This document shows, piece after piece, positions 48,601-54,106 of a stretch of DNA of 64,000 nt. Position 1 is the stretch's first letter, and every line of letters starts with the position of its first letter. The notes under the pieces are model-generated. The model saw only the letters and a list, made by a program, of their open reading frames with translations, had not been told where the DNA came from and searched no databases. The translations under genes were made by a program, and so were the position numbers. Source of the DNA: Ciona savignyi (lineage: Eukaryota > Chordata > Ascidiacea > Phlebobranchia > Cionidae); assembly GCA_000149265.1 (NCBI GenBank), contig CH003381.1:578106-642105 (forward strand), in the 5' to 3' direction.

Positions 48601-50914
48601 TCTTTGGGGCTTCCCCAACCCATGCTTTCCAAATAGAGAACCCTTGTAACAGAAAGTCGAGTTTGTTCAGTGAGATTGGTGGAGTGATAACCGCGATACA
48701 AGTCATTGTATGGCAGACTGGAGCTGCAAGCAGTAAGTGGGAGGCTGTTTTAAATGAAGTTTTTTGGCCTGGTGGGTTATCTCAGTCAGTTAGGCATTCG
48801 CCATCAGCTGAAATATTTTTGGATCAAAACAACTGCTTCGCCATCAGCTGAAATATTTTGGGATCAAAACAACTGCTACTTTGCCTGTGGATTAATGGTG
48901 TAAAAACTCAATTGTACATGGTACACTGCAATATCTTTGGGAATCTGACGCTGGGCACAAGTTAATCTGAAGATTGCATGTTCCCCTGGTTTTCCTATCA
49001 ACAGGCATCATATATTAGGGCTGTAAAATTTCATAGGAATCCAGTGTGATGTTTTTATCAAAGCATATTTCAACCTTACTGAACATGTTAGACCAAATGT
49101 TCCACTTACTTTACTTTGGTCTCCACTAAAAACAAAATGGACATGCAAAATACTCTGTCCATTGATTTAATTTTTCTGAATAGAAATTTAGCTATTTGAC
49201 CAGACTCGATATTCAAATCACAATTTTAGTTTTAATCTGAAAAAAATGTGGATTGATTGTTTTTTTTAAACTAATTTTATTGACAACGATCCCACATTGC
49301 ACTAAACATTGGTTTTCATAGCCACACCTGCAATGTGGGCTGATGCCATCAACCAAAACCCAATTCCTCCATACGTTGCTGGTACCATACAATGTACTAC
49401 TGCATCTGGTCGTAAGAAGAGAGCTTTAACACCCAACGGATCTGGATACGTGATTGGTAGGTATTAATAAAAAAAGATACTATTATACGCCAGCAGTGGA
49501 GACAACTGGATTAATGACAAAATACAAGCTAGTTCAACTCTCTTGTACTCATACATTATTTGTGTAGTAATGTGTGTCCATGATAAGCTATTGTAATCAC
49601 ACCAACCAAATCTCGGAAAGTTCAGAAGAAATAACAACCATCATACCCAGGTGCGGAAACTTGCACTACGGCAAACAGAGCTGATTGCAATGGACCACTT
49701 ATATCTGGTCGACAATACAATGTTGCTTATCGTGGGGTTAACGGTCTCGGCATACCTTCAGATATGACTGCCTCCAACGGCCCCTTTTCAACAAGTGAGT
49801 TTGGTTTGTATACTTATAACACTACGATACAATATTTTACACCTGTGCATGTATTCAACAACAGTCAAACATGGGTTGTAATCTGTATGCTATTGTTTGA
49901 CTCATGCACTTATTTGAGTGGTCAAAGTTATGTATTTAATATAATTTTACCAGTGCACAGGGAAATAGTAGTGCTTAGGTGAATACTAGTGCTTAGGTGA
50001 ATACTAGTGCTCAGTTAAATACTAGTGCTCAGATGAATACTAGTGCTTAGTTAAATACTAGTGCTCAGGTGAATACTAGTGCTCAGTTAAATACTAGTGC
50101 TCAGGTGAATACTAGTGCTTAGTTAAATACTAGTGCTCAGGTGAATACTAGTGCTCAGTTAAATACTAGTGCTCAGGTGAATACTAGTGCTCAGTTAAAT
50201 ACTAGTGCTCAGGTGAATACTAGTGCTCAGTTAAATACTAGTGCTCAGGTGAATACTAGTGCTCAGGTGAATACTAGTGCTCATGTGAATACCTAACTAC
50301 TTATCCATAGTTCATTTGTAAATCCATTATAGTTTGTTCTAACCAGTAGGAGATGCTCAGTTATATGTGCAATTTACTTGATTTTTTTGAAACTAAGTAA
50401 TTTCTACTAAAAGTAGTTAGCTTAGCTGATACGATGCTATAATATTATTCTTCCACTAGGTGTCCAACGAGGTTTGGAGGCTGGGGAAATTGCAGCGATT
50501 GTTATCTCAAGCATTGTGGTGCTACTTCTTATAATTTGCCTCGTCTACTACTGTGTGAAACGGAGGTAAGCTTATACTGCATGTCGGTAATGGTGCATGA
50601 ACAAAAAACACTTATATCTATTAAATAAGGTTAATGGATGAAAAGTGGTGTTTATTTTACAGCAACATTATCCCTCAAAGTTTTACTGTTCAGCTCAGTG
50701 CTGCAATGTACAAAATGCCCTAAAACTAACATAGCACTAGAGCAGTTTTAGTACATGCATGTGTTATAGACGCTCTTCTGGTGCCCATACCGTAAGCGGT
50801 CGGGACAATCGGTCATTCGATGATTCGCAAAAGCAACGTTACAAAGTAGAGGCGGCATCTACAGATGAAGCGGCCACTACATACAGCCAGCAGAAGTATG
50901 CTAAACGCTTATAG
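18279..50914 (+). CDS. mosaic type I membrane protein: CUB, EGF, FN3, RPTP-like juxtamembrane domain (complete, 49 exons)
   Basis: Exons 18279-18363, 19666-19836, 20910-21030, 21483-21661, 21997-22119, 22505-22621, 22829-22951, 23978-24100, 24525-24779, 25110-25232, 25601-25723, 26680-26802, 27322-27456, 27762-27914, 28543-28646, 29422-29599, 30154-30267, 30704-30832, 31176-31369, 31923-32058, 32488-32681, 33287-33431, 33766-33909, 34557-34662, 35408-35556, 35782-35895, 36457-36560, 36809-36992, 38760-38884, 39052-39232, 40270-40472, 41176-41348, 41636-41805, 42387-42601, 43061-43236, 43565-43731, 44047-44261, 44854-45026, 45487-45656, 45871-45985, 46371-46493, 47101-47186, 47522-47667, 48118-48265, 48547-48732, 49322-49456, 49651-49794, 50460-50565, 50770-50914. 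They sum to 7251 nt, one frame, 2416 residues. Signal peptide 1 to ~18; CUB 29-185; EGF 186-600; CUB 601-745; EGF 746-826; FN3 827-1049; CUB 1050-1182; EGF 1183-1220; FN3 1221-2178; juxtamembrane 2179-2333; helix ~2343-2364. Nearly all domain-border introns are phase 1. I do not recognise an orthologue. A role as adhesion or recognition receptor is inferred. The junction at 31369 (donor ATG|GTTCGA) is the least certain. Confidence 0.85.
19251..19572. repeat. dispersed repeat family C, copy 3 (longest)
   Basis: It begins TTTAGTTTAGTTTATTTTTTTCCC, carries the ACGACAGTCGTTAGAACACGTC core and ends near GGAAAGTGTGGGTCACAG. It lies in intron 1 of the mosaic receptor gene. Confidence 0.7.
20285..20345 (-). 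repeat. second tRNA-like SINE family (copy 3, fragment)
   Basis: On the minus strand it reads TTGACGAGCCCAACATGGAATCGAAACT, matching 13735-13770. Confidence 0.5.
21997..27456 (+). CDS. ten EGF-like repeats, mostly calcium-binding (exons 5-13)
   Basis: Part of the mosaic receptor. Each exon encodes one EGF domain except 24525-24779, which encodes two without an intron. The first (21997-22119) is a plain EGF (CKNGGTCV...[13 protein letters not shown]). The others begin with the calcium-binding signature D-[IVL]-[ND]-E-C and contain NANC...GSFTC.C..GYTGNG. Most exons are exactly 123 nt with phase-1 borders, which points to serial exon duplication. Cysteines are kept in all, so none looks degenerate. 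Confidence 0.9.
23730..23875. mobile_element. internally deleted hAT-type element, same family as 8433-8817 but inverted
   Basis: It starts CAAGGGTGGGCAAC and ends GTTGCCCATGCCT. The left interior (AGGCAGGCCAGATGTGGGAA...) matches the inverted right end of the 8433-8817 copy. At 146 bp it has lost most of the middle. The 8-bp flanks (ATATAAGT and AAGTAAGT) are only partly alike. It lies in the intron before an EGF exon. Confidence 0.75.
26158..26206. repeat. short direct duplication (about 25 bp)
   Basis: CATTATAATATCTGTTTATATATTC is followed by CATTATAATATCTGTTTGTATG, immediately left of a full-length SINE. Confidence 0.75.
26208..26515 (+). repeat. full-length tRNA-derived SINE (best reference copy)
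   Basis: TCCGGCCCGTTGGTCTAACAGTTAAGTGCGTCGCC at the head, GGTGCGAAACTGATCGCTAGC behind it, then CCTTGGGCAAAGCACTTTACGG, AACCCAGCGGATTAATGGG, CGACGATGGGCGTGAGG, CCCGTGTGTTAACCCCCTTGG and a CCTATCCTATATCCTATCC tail. It resembles the composite SINE reported from Ciona (Cics-1); I did not verify that identity. Confidence 0.85.
26890..27188 (+). repeat. full-length tRNA-derived SINE
   Basis: Head TTCGACCGGTTAGTCTGGTGG, B-box-like GAAAGGTTGCAGGTTCAAAACTG, body and ATATCTCATCCTATCCC tail. It lies only about 380 bp after the copy at 26208-26515, on the other side of an EGF exon (26680-26802). Confidence 0.85.
27762..29599 (+). CDS. CUB domain 2 (exons 14-16)
   Basis: Part of the mosaic receptor. 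It shows [41 protein letters not shown] and [22 protein letters not shown]; the SDRS...GFSIRY end is a classic CUB C-terminus. Several N-glycosylation sequons (NMT, NKT, NMS) are present. The three-exon layout differs from that of the first CUB domain. Confidence 0.8.
27955..28310 (-). repeat. old, diverged SINE copy
   Basis: GAATGGGAAAACGC, GATTACCTTGAGCCCACTATCGAGTTA, CAGTGTGTTGTATATGTG, CCATTAATCTACTGAATTTATGC and CAACTAGTTTCAATCCTACAACC follow the minus-strand SINE order with insertions. Confidence 0.6.
29771..30046 (-). repeat. SINE, near full length
   Basis: ATAGGATAGAATATTTATG at the tail end, ACATGGGCAATTGTTGGATC, GGTTACCTGGGCTATTGCAGTGTGTTGTATGATTC, AGGCAATGTCGGCCCATTTGCCC and GCTGAAAGGCGACGCACTAACCCACCACGCTAATTAGTCAGAC at the head. 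Confidence 0.8.
30154..30832 (+). CDS. EGF repeats 11 and 12 (exons 17-18)
   Basis: Part of the mosaic receptor. Exon 30154-30267 encodes [17 protein letters not shown]...CPGYTGQNC and exon 30704-30832 encodes [19 protein letters not shown]...SFTGNGTFC. Both have phase-1 borders. Confidence 0.88.
31176..33431 (+). CDS. FN3 domains 1 and 2 (exons 19-22)
   Basis: Part of the mosaic receptor. Each domain is split by a phase-0 intron. The first has [12 protein letters not shown] and [15 protein letters not shown]. The second has [22 protein letters not shown] and [23 protein letters not shown], standard FN3 W, Y and G/S-rich positions. They sit alone between EGF and CUB modules, apart from the main FN3 array. 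Confidence 0.8.
32855..33075 (+). repeat. SINE, 3' truncated
   Basis: TGTCCGACCGATGTGGATAAGTGTGTCGCCTTTTAGTCAATG, TTGAGCAAGCCACTTAACGGATATTTCC and ACTGTAATAGCTCTGGTAACCTGACGG-type sequence; the tail is missing. Confidence 0.7.
33766..35895 (+). CDS. CUB domain 3 and EGF repeat 13 (exons 23-26)
   Basis: Part of the mosaic receptor. Exons 33766-33909, 34557-34662 and 35408-35556 encode [42 protein letters not shown] and IHYET, matching CUB strands. Exon 35782-35895 encodes [16 protein letters not shown]...[12 protein letters not shown], an EGF domain without the calcium-binding start. Confidence 0.8.
34000..34225 (+). repeat. SINE with internal deletion
   Basis: GACAAATTAGTTTGGTGGGTTATGCGTCC joins early to CAGCGGATCAATAG...CCCGACGGTGGTTGTGAGGTAATCTGAC...CCCCTGGTTTTCCC, so the GGGCAAGGCAC block is deleted. 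Confidence 0.7.
35049..35350 (+). repeat. full-length tRNA-derived SINE
   Basis: Head TTCGACCGGTTAGTCTGATGG, body CATGGGCAAGTCACTTAACGGACATTGCC and CCAACGGTGGGCGCCAGG, tail ATCCTATCCTATCTTATC. It ends about 57 bp before a CUB exon (35408). Confidence 0.85.
35945..36210 (+). repeat. SINE, near full length
   Basis: Head CTGACCGATTAGTCTGGTGGTTAAGTGC, then GCAGGTACGAAACTGGTCGCTAGG, and CCTTCCTCCTATTCTATC at the tail. Confidence 0.8.
36457..39232 (+). CDS. FN3 domains 3 and 4 (exons 27-30)
   Basis: Part of the mosaic receptor. Domain 3 ([37 protein letters not shown]) and domain 4 ([48 protein letters not shown]) each have one internal phase-0 intron. The long intron 36993-38759 between them holds a SINE, a 59-bp tandem duplication and a hAT-type element. 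Confidence 0.85.
37171..37465 (-). repeat. SINE, full length
   Basis: GGGGATAGGATATAATAGGATG at the tail, ACGGAAAACCAAGGGGGTTAA, CACCGTCAGGTTATGGG, CCTATTAATCTGCTGGG, AATGTCCGTTAAGTGTCTTGCCC and GATCAGACCAGTTAG at the head. Confidence 0.8.
37471..37588. repeat. 59-bp tandem duplication
   Basis: Two copies of a unit beginning ATCTAGATACTT and containing TATGTTAATTCATGTTGATT and AAAACTTGTTTGT, with a few differences. It lies directly after a SINE in an FN3 intron. Confidence 0.9.
38147..38676. mobile_element. hAT-type element, 514 bp, related GGCCCGC family
   Basis: The element is 38155-38668. The left end CATGGGGCGAGCAACATACG and right end GTTGCATGCCCATG are inverted repeats. Flanks GTTTAAAC (38147-38154) and GTTTAACA (38669-38676) are near-matching 8-bp duplications. 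The interior has GGCCCGCGG motifs at both sides. No transposase frame is visible. It lies in an intron of the mosaic receptor gene. Confidence 0.72.
39275..39579 (+). repeat. full-length tRNA-derived SINE, well conserved
   Basis: Nearly identical to the copy at 26208-26515: GTCCGGCCCGTTGGTCTAACGG, AAAGGTTGCAGGTGCAGAACTGG, CTTGGGCAAGGCACTTTACGG and a tail of four TATCC units. The closeness of the two copies suggests recent activity. Confidence 0.85.
40270..45656 (+). CDS. three tandem copies of a two-FN3 block (exons 31-39)
   Basis: Part of the mosaic receptor. Three blocks have the same build: 40270-41805 (exons 203, 173, 170 nt), 42387-43731 (215, 176, 167) and 44047-45656 (215, 173, 170). 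In each, the first FN3 has an internal phase-0 intron, the two FN3 are fused within the middle exon, and the second has an internal phase-2 intron. Shared wording includes [VT]P[TN][DP]PVT, LLP.T.YT, PNGVIT.YR, then RV.W.P and L[TS][AG].T[DE]YTV.V.AST..G. The blocks clearly arose by tandem duplication of three exons. Confidence 0.9.
42705..42972 (-). repeat. SINE, near full length
   Basis: GGGATAGGACATGAATGGGTAAACCAAGGGCG, CACCGTCGGGTTACCAGAACTATTG, and GACTGGAAGGTGGCAAACTAACCCACCAAGCTAATCAG. Confidence 0.8.
43295..43440. repeat. dispersed repeat family C, copy 4
   Basis: TTTAGTTTAGTTTTATGC, then GCCCCAATAATAAATAATGGC, AAAAGACGGCAAAATGAACAGTCATTAAACACATCA. It lies in the intron between FN3 exons ending at 43236 and starting at 43565. 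Confidence 0.65.
44480..44660 (-). repeat. diverged SINE fragment
   Basis: GTGGGCATTTATGAAAG, GATCTTTAGGTTACCTTGTACC, GGAACTATTGTAGTGTGTTTGAG and CACACAATGTTCACCATATGCCCCACCC follow the minus-strand SINE. Confidence 0.55.
45871..48265 (+). CDS. FN3 domains 11 and 12 (exons 40-44)
   Basis: Part of the mosaic receptor. Domain 11 uses three exons (45871-45985, 46371-46493, 47101-47186) with phase-2 internal introns and includes an insert [14 protein letters not shown] with two cysteines. Domain 12 uses two (47522-47667, 48118-48265): [23 protein letters not shown] and [20 protein letters not shown]. The acceptor of 48118 is ambiguous by six bases because ACACAG is repeated there. Confidence 0.75.
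48547..49794 (+). CDS. membrane-proximal domain resembling receptor tyrosine phosphatases, with RKKR site (exons 45-47)
   Basis: Part of the mosaic receptor (residues about 2179-2333). The order [19 protein letters not shown], an insert, [30 protein letters not shown] and a short linker to the helix resembles the region just outside the membrane of R3-type receptor phosphatases (patterns such as GPI..Y.VIV and CNGPL.PGT.Y), judged from memory. R-K-K-R at 49411-49422 (residues 2271-2274) fits a furin-type proprotein convertase site. Cleavage there would leave a two-chain or shed ectodomain. Confidence 0.6.
48771..49012 (+). repeat. SINE with a 40-bp internal tandem duplication
   Basis: GCCTGGTGGGTTATCTCAGTCAG starts the head. 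The stretch 48797-48876 contains two copies of TTCGCCATCAGCTGAAATATTTT... with a 40-bp period. The 3' half (CTGACGCTGGGCACAAGTTAATCTG, CCCCTGGTTTTCC) follows. Confidence 0.65.
49970..50293. repeat. minisatellite, 18 copies of an 18-bp unit
   Basis: Eighteen back-to-back units of AGTGCT[CT]AG.T.AATACT. Two variants, CAGGTGAATACT and CAGTTAAATACT, alternate over most of the array (units 5-16), so the working period is 36 bp. The array lies in the intron before the transmembrane exon. One frame reads Ser-Ala-Gln-(Val/Leu)-Asn-Thr but is stopped by TAG in units 1, 2, 5 and 9. Confidence 0.95.
50460..50914 (+). CDS. transmembrane helix and short cytoplasmic tail (exons 48-49)
   Basis: Part of the mosaic receptor. 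[23 protein letters not shown] is a single-pass helix followed by the stop-transfer VKRRRSS. The tail has about 48 residues, three tyrosines (QRYK, TTYS, QKYA) and ends AKRL. It has no phosphatase or kinase domain and no clear ITIM or ITAM. The stop TAG is at 50912-50914; a polyadenylation signal AATAAA lies at 51727-51732. Confidence 0.9.
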
Positions 50915-51726
50915 TGCTTGTGCTTTAGTTAAAGTCACTAAGTGTCGCTGTATTTTTTGTGCTCTGTTAAATAGCAATATTTTGTAACCCTGCTGCATGT
51001 TTTGGGAAGTTTAGTCAAGATATTTCTTTCCTACTGAACTATAGAGGGCGAAGTCCGATTATTAACAAAGTCTAGTTTTAAATCCGTGATAGCCCGTTCC
51101 TCGGTTTTGTTTTTGACATGTTGTACATTAATCGGTCACTTCCAGTTTTAATTTTAATGTCCGATAATTGCTTTGCTGAGTTACACGTACGAAAGTAGCA
51201 AATGGTTTCTCCATATCATTTTAATTGAACATAACATTTTTTCAGAGACACACAATGAAAGAAGAATTTTGAACCATGAAACAGATTCTACAACATCTTT
51301 ATTTATTCACGCATCCAAACACCACCAGTTTTCTTCAAATTATAAAAACAATATTTTTAATTTTGTAGCGAATGTGTCCTTCAAAACCTGCCTGTGAAAA
51401 TTTAACGATTTGAAAGGCAGAAAAAGTTGCCCAGATTTGTTAAAAAAATGAAGCCTTGTTGTTTTGCATTGTTTGGGTTTCATTATATATACTATATTCT
51501 GATTTTTTCTAACACGATTGTTTAATAGTATTAACTATGCTTTTACCTGCCTTTTGTAAAAAAGTAAATGAATGATAAGTAATGTTATGATGATCAAATA
51601 CTTCTAGGTATAATAGAGATTTCTTTATATTAGAAAAATGGTGCTTGTTTTATAATTCTTACACCTAACTAATAACTATTAATAATACTACTGTAATGTG
51701 TCTGATGCATTTTTATCATTCATGTA

Positions 51727-51732
51727 AATAAA
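51727..51732 (+). terminator. polyadenylation signal of the mosaic receptor gene
   Basis: AATAAA in an AT-rich context about 815 bp after the stop codon. It is the first canonical hexamer that I noticed after the last exon. Confidence 0.5.
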
Positions 51733-52026
51733 CTAAAGAATATTGTAACTGAAGAGTTTTCGCAGCCATGTTTTTAATAAACTGGCCAGGAAGAGCAATA
51801 GCGACAAGCACTATAACAACGGACATTCTGTCAGTTACTACGGAACCTGGCATACATCAAGCATTTGAAAAAAATAACGTAGAAAACCGTATATGTCCCC
51901 TTTACAAAAATGATCCATAACAAGACGCTGGTGTTCTTCGGTTTTGTACGATTCATGTGGGTTGATGTAATAAAAAACATTACTGCAATATCTTTGATTT
52001 CGTTGTGTGGTCTCATACTATTCTAC

Positions 52027-52275
52027 AATGGGGTAGGATATTCAGGTTTATTCCCACAAATAAGAAAGGCATGAGGCACTATTAAACGGGCAATCATCAG
52101 TTTACTGAAGCCATTGCAGTGTGTTGTGTATGATTGAGATGTTTCCTTTGGAAAAATTTAATCCATTTTTAGGAAGAATTTTATTCACTTGGTTTAAGCA
52201 ACATCAGCTAAGGGCCTTTTTTATGGACACAACCGACTAGCTGCAAATCTACTAATCCCTGGTTAAAGGGTGAAT
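52027..52275 (-). repeat. SINE, diverged
   Basis: ATGGGGTAGGATATTCAGG, ACGGGCAATCATCAGTTTACTGAAGCCATTGCAGTGTGTTGTG and ACACAACCGACTAGCTG follow the minus SINE, downstream of the mosaic receptor gene. Confidence 0.7.
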
Positions 52276-53488
52276 TATTAAGTATGTTTATTGTTGTTAA
52301 TCATGGTACATTATCCCATCCACAAGAATAAATATGAAGCCTCCAAACAATTTTTGTGATTCGTAAAAAAAATCAAGATGTTCTACACATTGTGTGTACG
52401 ATATGTATTTATAGATTACTACCAACGATCGCTCTGGAGTTGCTATAAGACAAGGTAATTTGTGTGTCTTAAACTGGAAATCACAGGGGGTGATATCACA
52501 TGGGTAATCGTAGAGATGCGCAACCCATAACCTTATGGATGCTTGAAGACCGTCGGTGCTTGTACCAATTAAGCTAACTGGTAGAACTCATAGATTAGTA
52601 AGAACTGACATCATCTTGAATATTACCACGTTGTGCAGTTTCATCTTGCATACCCAGAAAGACATCTATCGCGTAACAAGTTAATTAGCAACGAAAAGGA
52701 AATCACAACAGCTAGAGCCATTTAACAGTATTTCTGCAGTCTGTGTAAATCATAAATAATTGTTTTTATACAATCGCCATGAAAAAATGTTTAAATTGCC
52801 TTGCCTCGAAGAGACGTAAAATTGGTGTTTGGCTAGTTTCGGTTGTATCACCTTTCGCCTGGCCTGTCATGTGTTACCACTGAGCTATACACACTACATG
52901 CAAATCTTAATAAAGACGTCTTGGGTTTACAAATGTTACCAAATCCATGGTGTATTCCAAAACAAGCCCAATATCACCACCAGCTCATGACATGCTTGTA
53001 AAAACACAGAATAAATAACTTTTGCATTTAAAACACATAAAAATAATCTGCAGCCATAACAGAGAGATATCATTTGGACATTTCAGCAAATTAATGTTGC
53101 TATTTTAACATGTAAAGTAGGAGAGGTAGCATTAATACCTTGCTATAAAATGACCTGAACTGTCTCCCCATATTAGTTAGTGATTATAAGCAGTATTAAC
53201 AGCAAGAGCAAATCCATGTACAGTGAGTGTTCTAACCCATATCGACTAACCACAATAAATAACAATACTTTAAAATCTGAACATAACAATGTACACGATA
53301 AGCTGGAAAAGTAAAACAATATTGGTGTTTTAAATATAAACAAATGTTAATAAAACTATGGCGATGGTAAATGTAACCATAAAAAGCTAATAAAAATGTC
53401 CCTGTTTGTAAAAACATTTAATGAAAGCAAATGAAATGGACCAGAAAGTAGGTCAAATCAAAACTAAGAAGAAGTGCGAAGTAGTTCC

Positions 53489-54106
53489 TTACAATCTTGT
53501 GATATTATTTGGAGTGACTGCCATTTTTATTTCCCACCTGCAGGTAAAATATAATTTATCAAATAAAGAAAATGGATAGGATATTGAGGTTTATCTCCAG
53601 GCCATAGGGAGGGGAGACAGAGAGCATGTACATTCCATTTTTGTCAGTTGTGCTATTCCAGTAAGTGGCATAGCATGAACACATCTCTGTAGTTTTTTTT
53701 TAGCTCATTAAACCACTAGGTTTAACCTTTACTCTGATAGTTGGGTAAATGCCAACCACACACAACTCTAACAGTTTTCACAAAGTCAACCAACCCAAAA
53801 GTAATACTACAATGGAATTTCATTAAGATTGGAAACTGCAATCTGGATGGTTATGTGTTCAACAACCAAGTTAGCAATGCAAGTCATGTAATCAAATGGG
53901 AAAACAGCAGTCAAACATTATTAAATAATACTAGAATAGCATTGTGGGTATGATCAGCTCTGTTATGATGATATCATGTTGTTTGTTGCTAACACCCATG
54001 GCTTGTATTAACATCTATTTAACTCACCTTAGTGGCGCAGGTAGCGACAATTGATTGAGTTTGTGTTTCACAATTACCATGATGCACAGTGTTTTCAGGG
54101 AAGGAC
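53489..54106 (-). CDS. KLHDC3: KLHDC3 C-terminal exons 11 and 12 (BC-box and Cul2-box)
   Basis: Exon 54106-54028 encodes PSLKTLC...KHKLNQLSLPAPL, and exon 53537-53489 encodes RWEIKMAVTPNNITRL and the stop. Phases join exactly: exon 10 donates A (TTTA|GTGAGT), exon 11 ends AG, exon 12 starts GTGG. These two exons are too short for simple frame searches, but they carry the parts that dock on Elongin C and CUL2. ATTAAA at 53416-53421 on the minus strand could be the polyadenylation signal. Confidence 0.88.

Larger units (their letters stand above)
50915..53488. other. 3' flank between the mosaic receptor gene and the convergent KLHDC3 gene
   Basis: The 3' UTR of the mosaic gene probably runs to about 51750 (AATAAA at 51727-51732; another at 51777-51782). 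An unexplained 50-codon frame starts at 51768. A diverged SINE lies at 52027-52275. The rest is AT-rich and I see no exon in it. The two genes converge here. Confidence 0.55.

Noticed and set aside
53421..53947. A plus-strand two-exon gene for a type II membrane protein (MKANEMDQ... with hydrophobic VPYNLVILFGVTAIF), possibly a fucosyltransferase start.
   Set aside because: Its first exon is exactly antisense to the last KLHDC3 exon (53489-53537), whose RWE motif and splice phases fit the family. No further glycosyltransferase exons follow on the plus strand.
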